DNA of 64,000 bases, from NCBI GenBank assembly GCA_021323865.1, contig JAJPKF010000019.1:1-64000 (forward strand), given 5' to 3'. The notes under the pieces are model-generated. The model was not told the DNA's origin and did no database searches. It saw nothing but the letters and a program-made list of their open reading frames with translations. This document shows positions 33,806-42,435 of this stretch, one piece after another. The stretch is from Pseudomonadota bacterium (lineage in GTDB: Bacteria; Chloroflexota; UBA5177; JAJPKF01). The translations under genes were made by a program, and so were the position numbers. Every line of letters starts with the position of its first letter. Position 1 is the first letter of the stretch.

Positions 33806-34486
33806 GTGAAGATCTTTGGCCGGTCAGAACGTCGCGCGAGGGAGCGTGAAGCTCGTGCATCGGGCCGCCTCCCGCCTGGCCAGTCCCTGACGGAAAAGTA
33901 TCCGGTTCTGACCTATGAGTCGCAAAGAGAGTGGCCACCCAATGATCTGTCCCAATGGCGGTTGGATGTCACCGGGGTGGTCAAACATTCCTTCCAGCTC
34001 GATTTCCAGACGCTGACGAGGGAGTTCGACGTCGTCGATCTTGCCTTTGACATCCACTGCGTGACCAGATGGTCAAAGCTGGATACGAAGTGGAAGGGAG
34101 TTCGCGTGCGCGACGTGCTGGCTCGGGCCGCGCCGGAACCGTCGGCCCGCTTTCTCATCACCCACTCCACCACGGGCTATACGGCCAACGTGCCCCTCGA
34201 ACATGCCTTGGCTGAGACATCACTGATCACCTGGGAGTATGCTGGACAGCCGCTGGCTCCGGAACATGGCGGCCCTGTGCGTGCCATCATCGATCCGGAA
34301 ACCCTGTATCTCTGGAAGAGCGCAAAATTCCTGCGTTCACTTGAGGTGACGGCTGAAGACAATCCGGGCTTTTGGGAGCGGCTTGGATACCACAATGGGG
34401 GCAACATCTGGGCAGAGGAGCGGTTCTGGGAGGACTCGGGCCTGCAGACGCGGCGCCAGGTCATGCGTCGAGCCGGCGAGCCTTGA
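33806..34486 (+). CDS. Sulfite-oxidase-fold molybdopterin protein
   Basis: 226 residues, GTG start, no signal peptide. The Mo-pterin domain has FDIHCVTRWSKLDTKWKG, in which the Cys is the Mo ligand, followed by TTGYTANVPLEHAL, ITWEYAGQPLAPEHGGPVR and PETLYLWKSAKFL. This is the cytosolic short form related to MsrP/YedY but without its Tat signal or a heme partner MsrQ nearby. Enzymes of this group oxidise or reduce small sulfur or oxygen compounds; the true substrate here is unknown. Confidence 0.87.
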   Translation: MKIFGRSERRAREREARASGRLPPGQSLTEKYPVLTYESQREWPPNDLSQWRLDVTGVVKHSFQLDFQTLTREFDVVDLAFDIHCVTRWSKLDTKWKGVRVRDVLARAAPEPSARFLITHSTTGYTANVPLEHALAETSLITWEYAGQPLAPEHGGPVRAIIDPETLYLWKSAKFLRSLEVTAEDNPGFWERLGYHNGGNIWAEERFWEDSGLQTRRQVMRRAGEP

Positions 34487-34511
34487 GTTCGGTCGGGCTA
34501 ACGGACCTTGC

Positions 34512-35330
34512 TCAGCCCCGACGAGGCCAGAATTGGTCCCATGTGTGCCAGAAGGTGTCCGCCGTTGACTCCACCGTTCGAGGTCCGCTGAGCCGCACGC
34601 CCGGCCGTCCCGCGTACACGGCCGCCTGATCAACGGTGGCGAGCTCGACGCGGAAGGTTACCGGTGGCTCGGGTCGGTACGGGGAAGGAAAGTCGGCCCT
34701 GTGGAGGCATCGATACACCTGCTCCTCGAGGTCACGACGCACCTCCTCCGGAGTCCGGTTGCGGGCGGAAAAGCGGCTGAGTCCCTGCTTGACCTCATAG
34801 CCGCAGACCCGTTCGCCGAGCAGGTTCGTCACCTCCTCCACCGTGGCCTGGTCGCCGGAAACGAAGACTGCCGGTGAACCCCATGACCCTGCCACGGCGG
34901 CGAGGATACCTGACTCTCCCACCAACTGGCCGTTGATTGAGGCGTTATACCAGGCCTCGCTCGACACCGTGTGCGACAGTACCCCGTTGGGCGTCCCTGC
35001 TCTCGCGTGTGCGCCGATAAAGAGGTTGGCATCCACGCCCTGTTCAAAGGGCTCGACATACCGAGCCCACGGATGCCCGAAGACGTATTCGGCCCCCGGC
35101 TCAAGCCGTTCCGGGATCAAGCTCCGGAAGGAAGAGGCGCCGCCTGCTCCGTGGCAGTCCACCACGATGATCTCGTCGACGTTTGCGCGTTTGCAGCCCC
35201 GTACCGCCGCGTTCACCTCCTCGGTGAACAGCACCCGTCCCTCTTGATAGAGGGCCGCGCCGGCATTGACCTGTCCCCAGTTCTCGATGCAGGCCACACC
35301 CTCCATGTCGCACCAGAGGATGGCCCGCAC
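34512..35330 (-). CDS. M55 family D-aminopeptidase (DppA-like)
   Basis: 272 residues, GTG start. M55 zinc ligands are in place: CDMEGV (Asp-x-Glu) at about 8-10, DCHGAGG near 59, IGAHARAG near 104 and GES near 130; the family segment SHTVSSEAWYNASINGQ is conserved. DppA forms a self-compartmentalising decamer that cuts D-Ala-containing peptides, probably for recycling wall peptides. It lies 6 nt downstream of the coiled-coil gene and is probably co-transcribed with it. Confidence 0.93.
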   Translation of the reverse strand: MRAILWCDMEGVACIENWGQVNAGAALYQEGRVLFTEEVNAAVRGCKRANVDEIIVVDCHGAGGASSFRSLIPERLEPGAEYVFGHPWARYVEPFEQGVDANLFIGAHARAGTPNGVLSHTVSSEAWYNASINGQLVGESGILAAVAGSWGSPAVFVSGDQATVEEVTNLLGERVCGYEVKQGLSRFSARNRTPEEVRRDLEEQVYRCLHRADFPSPYRPEPPVTFRVELATVDQAAVYAGRPGVRLSGPRTVESTADTFWHTWDQFWPRRG

Positions 35331-35335
35331 CAGGC

Positions 35336-36283
35336 TCAGCTCACTCCGGAGAGCGCCGCCTCGGTATCTTCGATCCGTTCCTCGAGCGAGTCATTGGTGC
35401 TTTCGAGACGGTCGAGCTCCTTGGTCTTCTCCTCGATCATGGCCTTGGCGAAGGCCGCCGCCACTCCGGTCTCCGTGGACGCTCGTGCCAGCTGATCGAT
35501 CTCGCTACGGATGCGGTCGATGGCCTGGGCGTTTCGACCGCGAGCCTGCTTCCAGCGGCCAACCCGTTCAGGAGCCGTGGAGACGAAGGCTTCGTGCTTG
35601 GTCTTCGCCAACTCGTCGGCATCACGCCACAAGGCGTTGGCGCGAGCCCGAAGCGTCCGCTCGGCCTTGTGGGAGACCTCGACCTCACGGCATCTTGCAT
35701 TGAAGCGGCGGATGCTTTCCCGTGCCTCTCGGACGATCCCTTTATCGAGATGGGTCTGGGCCTGGTTGAGGAGCTGTTCGAGTGACTCCTCATTCGTGGA
35801 CCATAGCTGGTTCAGGCGATCCCAGATCTCTTGGCCGGCCGACTGCCAGTTGTGCCATACTTCCTGGCGGTCGGATCTCGTCGGCAGATCGAGCTGAGCG
35901 AAGCCATCACGCAAAGCGATGAGCTCCTGACGAAGGCCGCGCACCTGCGAGGGCACGCTGGAGGCCAGCGCCTGGTCGCGGCACTCTGCGATCCGCTCCA
36001 TCGTTTCCTGCTTGCGGTGGCGTTGCTCCACGAAGTAGATCTCCTGATCTTCGCGGGCGCGCCGCGTCAGATGCCGGATTCGAGAGAGCAACCGAAGCTT
36101 GTCTTCGATATCGATGGCCGGAGCGGTTCGAAGCCGCTCGCTGAGGGATCGGATACGAGGCCAGAATCGCCGAAAGCTGGGATCGCTGGGCTGTGGCCAG
36201 AACTCTGTCTCCAGCTGATCGAGCGCGTCGCCGACCTCCGTCGCGATCTCGCTCGCGAGACGCTGCCACTCCTGCGGTTCCAT
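35336..36283 (-). CDS. Helical coiled-coil protein, DUF349-like
   Basis: 315 residues with no hydrophobic segment, predicted almost wholly alpha-helical. Repeats with spaced Trp and Arg (WPRIRSLSERLRTAP, VWHNWQSAGQEIWDRLNQLW, RANALWRDADELAKTK) follow the DUF349 pattern of W-x2-A-x(5)-L. The C-terminal 45 residues are a strict coiled coil. Proteins of this type are associated with ribosome/RNA or cytoskeletal roles but no function is fixed. Precedes the D-aminopeptidase gene in the same direction. Confidence 0.6.
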   Translation of the reverse strand: MEPQEWQRLASEIATEVGDALDQLETEFWPQPSDPSFRRFWPRIRSLSERLRTAPAIDIEDKLRLLSRIRHLTRRAREDQEIYFVEQRHRKQETMERIAECRDQALASSVPSQVRGLRQELIALRDGFAQLDLPTRSDRQEVWHNWQSAGQEIWDRLNQLWSTNEESLEQLLNQAQTHLDKGIVREARESIRRFNARCREVEVSHKAERTLRARANALWRDADELAKTKHEAFVSTAPERVGRWKQARGRNAQAIDRIRSEIDQLARASTETGVAAAFAKAMIEEKTKELDRLESTNDSLEERIEDTEAALSGVS

Positions 36284-36413
36284 GCTTCAGCTTGCTCCTG
36301 CGTTCAGGATCCACGGCACACGCCGCACGCCACCTCCCAGGACAAAGCCGCGAGGGGACTGCGCCGGCCGCTTCTCACTGTACATATTGGCTCAGTCGAC
36401 CGACAAACCGATG

Positions 36414-37862
36414 TCACCGCCGGCGAAAGGCGTATAGCCTGCCCGATTCGTCGGTCATGAAGAGCAGCTTCCCCGAGATCGCCGGATACTCCCAATGCAC
36501 AGCGCCGATGGTGCCGCCCGAGACGGTCGCCGACGACCAGATTCGATGCCCCGACACCGGATTGAAAGCATCCACCGCGCCGCCGTGCGCAATGTAGACC
36601 GTTTGACCGAAGACGACCGGGCTTGTGAAGGACCCCGAGAAGTGCCATTTGACGGCCATCTCCGGCTTGCCGGACTTGGATGCACGAATGGTGTAAGCAC
36701 TCGCTCCGCAGTCGTTTGTATAGATGGCCGCAAAACGGCCCCCGGATCCCTTCCATACGGCTGGAGCCGTCAGAACTTCGCACCGCCCGGGAGCCGGCAG
36801 GTACTGCAGCTGGCCCCCGGTGTGACCGGGCCCAGGCTTCGAGCCCATGCGATCCCGATTGACCAGCCACACAACCTTCGGGCCGCCCGATGCCTTGGCC
36901 GGGCCTTTCCCTCCCTGCGTGAGGAGGTCGTATCGCCGACCGGCGATCGTAACTGGAGGGAGAATCGCCGGCCCGGTGCTGCCGAGATCGAGGTCCTGGT
37001 TGTTCAGGAAGGCCTGATCTCGCGGAGTGAAGGCATCGATCAGCTTGTGCCCATCCGGACTGAGCTTCAACACGCTGTCGCCCCAGTTCGTGTGACCGTT
37101 CCATGGTCCATTGCCCGTCACCACGTACACATCCCGATTCAAGGGATCGACGGCGGCCTGGCCGCGACCAAACATTCCAGCCTGCACATCAGGGCAGTAG
37201 TGCGATGACGATGGCGTAGGTCCGAGAAGCGCGTGAATCTTGCTGCATAAGCTGTTGAATACGGTCTGATGACCGGTGCGTAGGTTGATGGTCACAAGAT
37301 GGCCCTCGTAGTGGCCCTGGTCCCCGATGAAACCACTGGTGGTCACGTACAGATAGGGAACTGAAACAACGAGGTTGGCAGATGCCTTTTCCACAGCCGG
37401 CATCCGTGTAAAGCGCTTCGGCCAACCACCTCGGCGCCACTCGCGCCCCGTCATCAGCGCATAGCGATGAACGCGACCGTCAAGACCCGGACTATATACC
37501 CAGGATCCGGAAACTGCGGGAGCAGCCGTCGTGCATCTCCCCGGTCCTTCCGTCGAAGCGCTCCAGAGTTTGTGCCCGTTGCGGGCATCAAATGCATAGG
37601 TCGTTGCCCTTCCGACCGGATTGGCGGGATCGCAGTTCGAGGTGTTATTGCCGGCCAGGACAACGGCGATCCTCAGTCGTTTGGGCGGACGCCCTCTCGC
37701 GACGATGGCCTTGGAGTCGGCGTTTGCGTCGAGTTTCGCCCTCCACAGTAGGTGGTAATGCAGGCTTTGGGTTCCAGCTCGGGAGCGTGTGCTTATGGAC
37801 CGCACGCCCATGCTCAGGGTGAGGCCGGCCAGAATGAGGAGGCAGACCACAATACGTTTCAT
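36414..37862 (-). CDS. Secreted PQQ/BamB-like beta-propeller protein
   Basis: 482 residues with a signal peptide (about 1-22). Several propeller blades of the PQQ-binding-like repeat are visible, for example YAFDARNGHKLWSAS, GRVHRYALMTG, AAVDPLNRDVYVVTGNG and GAVDAFNPVSGHRIWSS, and the last reads GKLLFMTDESGRLYAFRRR. Ca/PQQ catalytic residues of dehydrogenases (Glu-Asn-Asp) are not obvious, so I favour a structural or binding propeller. Located 29 nt downstream of hisS, so it may be read from the same transcript. Confidence 0.78.
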   Translation of the reverse strand: MKRIVVCLLILAGLTLSMGVRSISTRSRAGTQSLHYHLLWRAKLDANADSKAIVARGRPPKRLRIAVVLAGNNTSNCDPANPVGRATTYAFDARNGHKLWSASTEGPGRCTTAAPAVSGSWVYSPGLDGRVHRYALMTGREWRRGGWPKRFTRMPAVEKASANLVVSVPYLYVTTSGFIGDQGHYEGHLVTINLRTGHQTVFNSLCSKIHALLGPTPSSSHYCPDVQAGMFGRGQAAVDPLNRDVYVVTGNGPWNGHTNWGDSVLKLSPDGHKLIDAFTPRDQAFLNNQDLDLGSTGPAILPPVTIAGRRYDLLTQGGKGPAKASGGPKVVWLVNRDRMGSKPGPGHTGGQLQYLPAPGRCEVLTAPAVWKGSGGRFAAIYTNDCGASAYTIRASKSGKPEMAVKWHFSGSFTSPVVFGQTVYIAHGGAVDAFNPVSGHRIWSSATVSGGTIGAVHWEYPAISGKLLFMTDESGRLYAFRRR

Positions 37863-37891
37863 GGCGACTCCAGGAACGAGGGAGTTCGACC

Positions 37892-39193
37892 TCAGGGGGC
37901 GTCGTTACTTGCTGGGGACGTTCGCTGCCCGCCCAACAGGGCCGTGGCCGTCTCCGTCACATTCTCGAATACGACGGTCTGTTGCTCTCCCGTTCGGAGG
38001 TCTCGGATCGTGGCGGACCGGAGGGCCAGCTCGTTGTCGCCGATGACAACGACCAGTCGTGCTCCGCGGCCATCTGCTTGCTTCATCTGGCTCTTCAGGG
38101 ATCGGTTGCCGAAGGCCATGTCTACGCGGCACCCGGCACACAGCAGCTCACCCGTCAGGCGCAGCGCCTCCACCTCTGCTTCCAACCCGAGATGAGCTAC
38201 GAAGATGTCGACTGCGGAACGCCCAAGCTGGGCCGCAAAGTCGTCTGAGATATTGAGCAACACGCGCTCGAGGCCGGTCGAGAACCCCACCCCGGGCGTC
38301 GGCGACCCTCCGATCGCTTGTGCCAAGGCGTCATACCTACCGCCGCCGCCGATGGTCGACTGTGCCGACCCGCCCACCTCGGGCACAAACTCCCATACGG
38401 TTCGTGTGTAGTAGTCGAGGCCTCGAACCAGCCGTGGGTTGAGAGCGGCATCGATTCCCAATACTTCGAGACCCTCCCGGAGTCGGTTCCAATGATTCCG
38501 GCAGCCGTCACACAGGGCATTGACCGCTCGGGGCGCGGCGTCAAGAATGGGCTGACAGGACTCAACCTTGCAGTCGAGCACCCTCAGTGGATTGCGCTCG
38601 ATTCGCTGCCGGCAGTCGGCGCACAGCTCGCCGGCGTGCTTGCGCAGATACTCCACGAGTGTGCGGAGGAAAGCCGGGCGGCATTCGGTGTCACCGATGC
38701 TGTTTATCTGGATGGTGAAGGGCCGGAGATGGCACGACCGGTAGAAGTCCCGTTGAAGACGGATCAGGGACGAGTCGAGAAGGGCGTCCTCGCTGCCGAT
38801 GGCCTCACAACCAAACTGGTGGTGTTCGCGAAACCGCCCCGCCTGGGGCCGCTCGTACCGAAACATGGGTCCCATGTAGTACAGCTTGACCGGCTGAGGC
38901 TGCACCCGCATCCCGTGCTGGAAATACGCTCGGAAAACGGAGGCCGTTCCCTCGGGTCGCAGTGAGAGCCGCTCACCGCCGCGGTCTTCGAACGTATACA
39001 TCTCGCGCGCAACATCGGTATGCTCGCCGGTTGCGTGCATGAAAAGAGCAGTCTGCTCAAAAGTGGGGATCTCGATCCGCTCGTAGCCGGACGACTCCGC
39101 CGTCTCGGCTGCGCGGTCAAGTACGTGACGCCAGAGGGGCCAGGACGCAGGCAGGATGTCCTGGGTTCCTCGGGGCGAGGCGATGACGGTCAT
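37892..39193 (-). CDS. hisS: Histidyl-tRNA synthetase
   Basis: 433 residues, usual length. Class II motif 1 region (RGTQDILPASWPLW), motif 2 LRPEGTASVFRAYF then YYMGPMFRYERPQAGRFREHHQFG, the His-A motif LVRGLDYYTRTVWEF and motif 3 GVGFSTGLERVLL are all intact. The C-terminal anticodon-binding domain reads VDIFVAHLG to LVVIGDNELA. It charges tRNA-His in the cytosol. An ATG at 39193 gives the conserved N-terminus. Confidence 0.97.
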   Translation of the reverse strand: MTVIASPRGTQDILPASWPLWRHVLDRAAETAESSGYERIEIPTFEQTALFMHATGEHTDVAREMYTFEDRGGERLSLRPEGTASVFRAYFQHGMRVQPQPVKLYYMGPMFRYERPQAGRFREHHQFGCEAIGSEDALLDSSLIRLQRDFYRSCHLRPFTIQINSIGDTECRPAFLRTLVEYLRKHAGELCADCRQRIERNPLRVLDCKVESCQPILDAAPRAVNALCDGCRNHWNRLREGLEVLGIDAALNPRLVRGLDYYTRTVWEFVPEVGGSAQSTIGGGGRYDALAQAIGGSPTPGVGFSTGLERVLLNISDDFAAQLGRSAVDIFVAHLGLEAEVEALRLTGELLCAGCRVDMAFGNRSLKSQMKQADGRGARLVVVIGDNELALRSATIRDLRTGEQQTVVFENVTETATALLGGQRTSPASNDAP

Positions 39194-39227
39194 GCCCGGT
39201 GCACATCCTTCCGGGGGCAGATGTACG

Positions 39228-39455
39228 TCATTCTAGGGAGGACGATGCGGGAAGGCCGCCGTCCGTCTCTGCCGCGAGCCGGCGGACCACCTCGTCGCCA
39301 TCGATGCCGGTGATGGAAATCAGCTTTGTGTGGCCGGCAGCGCCGGATTGGACCCGTACCGCCGACTTCGGAAGTCGGAGGCGGCCCGCGATCAACTCCT
39401 CAACGCGCCGGTTGGCGCGACCTTCTGCGGGCGGTGGGTGTACCCACACGTGCAC
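39228..39455 (-). CDS. DUF167 (YggU-type) protein with start codon missing
   Basis: The GTG at 39455 gives 75 residues with the family core HPPPAEGRANRRVEELIAGRL and SGAAGHTKLISI. However, the same frame upstream encodes the conserved first strand LQVRVTPRASRERLEL (about 39518-39468), and no ATG, GTG or TTG exists between it and far into the yggT gene. The only near-standard codon is CTG at 39470, too late for the whole domain. The true product is probably about 95 residues, made from a rare start or by +1 frameshift from yggT. Function of DUF167 is unknown; it commonly follows yggT. Confidence 0.75.
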   Translation of the reverse strand: MHVWVHPPPAEGRANRRVEELIAGRLRLPKSAVRVQSGAAGHTKLISITGIDGDEVVRRLAAETDGGLPASSSLE

Positions 39456-39534
39456 GCCATCGGCCCGCAGCTCGAGTCGTTCACGGCTAGCCCGGGGCGT
39501 GACCCGAACCTGTAGGAGGGCCTGTGGAGCCGAC

Positions 39535-39813
39535 TCAGGCCCCGGCGAGGCCGTTCGTGATTGCCAGCATGATGCGAAGAACCACGAACTGCAGGAGCAG
39601 TATGGCGATGAGCGGCGATAGATCGAGCATGCCGAATGGGGGGATCATCCGCCGAAGCGGCATGAGGATGGGATCAGTGAGATCGCTGAGCAAGAGCATG
39701 AATCGGCCGCCGACTCCCATCGGTGCAAACCAGCTCAGGATGACCTGAATAAGGATGGCAAAGACCAAGGCCTCGATCAGCAGCGCCTCGGCGTTCTCGA
39801 GAATGTCAACCAT
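39535..39813 (-). CDS. yggT: YggT family membrane protein
   Basis: 92 residues with two membrane helices (about 12-30, 66-85). The hallmark loop LLLSDLTDPILMPLRRMIPPFGMLDLSP is split here as LLLSDLTDPILMPLRR and IPPFGMLDLSPLIAILLL. YggT is associated with potassium/osmotic tolerance and the cell envelope. It lies in the yggS-yggT-yggU order seen in E. coli and many Gram-positives. Its TGA stop is followed in the +1 frame by the DUF167 frame. Confidence 0.9.
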   Translation of the reverse strand: MVDILENAEALLIEALVFAILIQVILSWFAPMGVGGRFMLLLSDLTDPILMPLRRMIPPFGMLDLSPLIAILLLQFVVLRIMLAITNGLAGA

Positions 39814-39822
39814 GCTTGGTCC

Positions 39823-40536
39823 TCAACCGCGGGGACCGAAGAGCGCCCGGCCCAGCCGGATCAGAGTCGATCCTTCCTGGATGGCGATCTCGTAGTCGTC
39901 GCTCATGCCCATGGACAGCAGCCCCCACTCCGACTCTGTATATCGCGCGGCAAGCCGGTCTCGCAACGTCGCGAGCATTCGAAAGGACGCGCGGACGGCG
40001 TGGACGTCTCCCGTGAGGGGACCAATGGTCATCAGTCCTGCAGGCCGGAGCCACTCGGTGGCAAGGGCCGCTTCCGCGGCAACGTATATGTCATCAACTC
40101 TGAAACCCTGCTTCGACGACTCGCCGGACGTATTGATCTCCAATAAGACATCAACCGGCCGGCCACGCCGACTCGCAGCTCGACCGAGTGATTCGGCCAA
40201 ACGTGTGCTGTCGAGAGATTGGACGGTGGAAAAGAGGTCTACGGCCTGTGAGGCCTTGTTGGTTTGGAGGTGACCGATGAAGTGCCACACGGCCTGATCC
40301 CGAGCCTCCACGGCGGGGATCTTCGAGACCGCCTCCTGGATTCGGTTCTCGCCGATCAACCGGATCCCCTGCTCGATGATCCGGGAAACGACCGCGGGGG
40401 AAACCTGTTTGGTCGCCGCCAGGAGCCGCACATCTTCCGGGCTCCGACCCGCTCCGACGGAAACCTGACTGACACGCTCGCGCACGTGCCGTAGGTTGTC
40501 TGTAACCACCGGCATTGACGGCTGCAGGCCGATCAC
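39823..40536 (-). CDS. yggS: PLP homeostasis protein YggS/PROSC
   Basis: 237 residues. The PLP-binding TIM barrel has the Schiff-base Lys in LLAATKQVSPAVV (about 45), the motif IRLIGENRIQEAVSK, HFIGHLQTNKA and the phosphate-binding LSMGMSDDYEIAIQEGSTLIRLG. It buffers free pyridoxal phosphate and has no known catalytic reaction. The start ATG at 40536 overlaps the pgeF stop by 4 nt; an ATG seven codons later is possible. Confidence 0.96.
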   Translation of the reverse strand: MIGLQPSMPVVTDNLRHVRERVSQVSVGAGRSPEDVRLLAATKQVSPAVVSRIIEQGIRLIGENRIQEAVSKIPAVEARDQAVWHFIGHLQTNKASQAVDLFSTVQSLDSTRLAESLGRAASRRGRPVDVLLEINTSGESSKQGFRVDDIYVAAEAALATEWLRPAGLMTIGPLTGDVHAVRASFRMLATLRDRLAARYTESEWGLLSMGMSDDYEIAIQEGSTLIRLGRALFGPRG

Positions 40537-41387
40537 CCTATTGGCAAATCGGGCAATGGGAGGGCAGCGATTCCGATGGCGGCGCCAAATCGACCCGTCC
40601 GGCCGCTCTCGGCTCGATGCGAGAAGTAGGCCTCTTGGTGGCAGGACGTACAGGTTGCCAGGCTTTCAACTGCCTTCCGATGCACGCCTGCCGACTCCAG
40701 GTCGTGGAGATTTGCCGACCACAGATCAAGCATGTGGTCGTTGATGAATTGCTTGGACTCAGCTCCGTAGCCCTGGTGGAAGGCCGCCACGACGTCTGCT
40801 CCGACGGCATAACAGCAGGGACCGATGGAGGGCCCGATCCCGACCCGTAGGTCGGAGGGCTGGGCGCCAAATGTTGCCTTGAGCCGGCCGATGGTCTTCG
40901 AGGCGATGCGCTCGGCCGTCCCCCGCCATCCGGCATGAATCAACGCACAGGCTCGATGGCTTGGGTCCCACACCAAGATTGGTACGCAGTCCGCGAACGT
41001 CATCACCACCGTTAGTCCGGGTATGTCGGAGATCGCCGCGTCGGCCGAGAATGCGGGCCAGTCAGGCTCCTGCCGGTGGAGATCCGGCAAGGTCGCGCCC
41101 TGCCGAAACGTGGCGACGGCGGTACCGTGAGTCAGCCGCCCAAGCACCATTCCGGCCTCTGGCGCCCGGAGATATTCTCGAAACAGGGCGCGGTTGGTGT
41201 CGACATGTTGGGCGTCGTCCCCAGTCTTTTTGCTCAGATTCAAAGAGGCAAAGGGGCCCTGGCTGACTCCTCCCCACCGTCCCGCGATGCCGTGGACCAC
41301 CTCCTTACAATCGAGACCGGCGAAGCGGACAACTGAAACCGCCTGGCCCGGTTGGGCACCAATGGCGCTGGGGCTCTCGGTGATCAT
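40533..41387 (-). CDS. pgeF: Purine nucleoside phosphorylase YfiH/PgeF (laccase-domain)
   Basis: 284 residues. Zinc-site residues are conserved: His in RLTHGTAV, Cys in TFADCVPILVWD and His in LIHAGWRGTAERI; the family end GRFGAAIGI is present. Members were first called polyphenol oxidases and later shown to cleave purine nucleosides or correct peptidoglycan precursor edits, so the exact role here is open. It overlaps nrdR upstream and yggS downstream by 4 nt each. Confidence 0.92.
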   Translation of the reverse strand: MITESPSAIGAQPGQAVSVVRFAGLDCKEVVHGIAGRWGGVSQGPFASLNLSKKTGDDAQHVDTNRALFREYLRAPEAGMVLGRLTHGTAVATFRQGATLPDLHRQEPDWPAFSADAAISDIPGLTVVMTFADCVPILVWDPSHRACALIHAGWRGTAERIASKTIGRLKATFGAQPSDLRVGIGPSIGPCCYAVGADVVAAFHQGYGAESKQFINDHMLDLWSANLHDLESAGVHRKAVESLATCTSCHQEAYFSHRAESGRTGRFGAAIGIAALPLPDLPIG

Positions 41388-41830
41388 CCGCTGATGCGCT
41401 CCATCTCGGCCCGCATCTCATTGAGATCCGAGAACGTCTTGTAGACGCTGGCGAAACGGATGTACGCAATCTCGTCCAGATCTCGCAGGCCCTCCATCGC
41501 ATACTCGCCTATGACGCTGCTGGCCACCTCCGTGACGCCCAGACGGGACACACGCTGCTCGATATCTCGAGCGATCTGCTCCACTGCTTCAACCGAAAGA
41601 TGGCGCTTCTCACACGCCTTCCACATGTTGTTGACGAGCTTTTGCCGGTCAAATTCCTCGCGACGACCATCCTTCTTTACGACCATGATGCTCAGGGCCA
41701 GGCGTTCGTAAGTGCTGAAGCGCTGACCACAGCCCGGGCACTCCCGGCGCCGCCGGATGGTCTCCCCGCCATCCGCCTCCCGGGAGTCAACCACGCGAGT
41801 ATCGAGAAACGCACAGAACGGACACTTCAT
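41384..41830 (-). CDS. nrdR: Transcriptional repressor NrdR
   Basis: 148 residues, the standard size. The zinc ribbon CPFC...CPGC lies at the N-terminus, followed by RRRRECPGCGQRFSTYERL and an ATP-cone with VVKKDGRREEFDRQKLVNNM. NrdR senses ATP/dATP and represses ribonucleotide reductase genes, which are not in this window. It starts a co-directional run nrdR-pgeF-yggS-yggT-DUF167-hisS with overlaps or short gaps, which is unusual company for NrdR. Confidence 0.96.
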   Translation of the reverse strand: MKCPFCAFLDTRVVDSREADGGETIRRRRECPGCGQRFSTYERLALSIMVVKKDGRREEFDRQKLVNNMWKACEKRHLSVEAVEQIARDIEQRVSRLGVTEVASSVIGEYAMEGLRDLDEIAYIRFASVYKTFSDLNEMRAEMERISG

Positions 41831-41994
41831 GGCGCAACTCCGCAGGTGTGGGCAGGACTGCCGGCGAACACGTTTACATAAAGCAAGACGCCTTGATTAT
41901 AGGCGGACAACCGAAGACTTGGCGTAGCAAGCGAGCAGGGTGCACCTGCGATCAAGGTCGATGTCATTCATCGAAAGTTAAGCCTTTCGTAAGG

Positions 41995-42120
41995 GCATCG
42001 CAATCAGGCCTCCCTAGACTGAAAGTAGGTACACAGCGCTTCCAATCGGCCGAACTTAATAATCTTCTCCTCCCTTCACACGCACTGCCGCCGGAACTTC
42101 GGTTCCGGCGGTTGTGTTTT
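41995..42120 (+). ncRNA. Possible small RNA with C-rich tracts and terminator
   Basis: An intergenic stretch ends in a classic terminator (42088-42120) although no gene precedes it on this strand. It carries two CCTCCC tracts (42009-42014 and 42069-42074), complementary to Shine-Dalgarno sequences and similar in kind to the C-rich loops of actinobacterial small RNAs. The 5' end is a guess: a TAGACT box at 42015 could be a -10, in which case transcription starts near 42027 and includes only the second tract. Confidence 0.35.
42088..42120 (+). terminator. Rho-independent terminator
   Basis: CCGCCGGAAC and GTTCCGGCGG form a perfect 10-bp stem closed by a TTCG tetraloop, followed by TTGTGTTTT. 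A textbook terminator on the + strand, with no coding gene upstream within reach on that strand. Confidence 0.8.
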
Positions 42121-42415
42121 GTGGAATCGTGGGGGCGCCGTCCCCCGGGGCGATCTCGCCGGCCGTAGCTGCGGCGGATCCACTCCTGAGGTGTATGTTG
42201 CCGGCCTGCTCCTCGGAGACCCTGACGTGAGAGGAGTCACCGTTGAGTCCTGCAGCGCCCCTGCGATCAGGTGCGGAGGTCGTTTCGAGGCGGGCTCAGC
42301 ACTTACGGATCTGTGCAGGCGGTTGTTGGTCGACGGCTTACAGCGGCTGGCTCTGGCAGTAGGCGTCGCTAAACGGATAGACTGATTTCGACACATGAAC
42401 GCCGGGTGAAAGAAC

Positions 42416-42435
42416 CGCCCGTACCGGGACGGGCG
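42416..42435 (+). promoter_or_regulatory. Hairpin covering the ribosome-binding region of the PAP2 gene
   Basis: CGCCCGT (42416-42422) pairs with ACGGGCG (42429-42435) around ACCGGG, ending two bases before the GTG start at 42438. The only purine-rich stretch that could bind the ribosome (GGGACGGG) lies within it. Confidence 0.4.

Noticed and set aside
42119..42385. 88-codon plus-strand frame before the PAP2 gene
   Set aside because: It starts within the terminator T-run, has no ribosome site and no recognisable domain; left as undecided in the intergenic entry.
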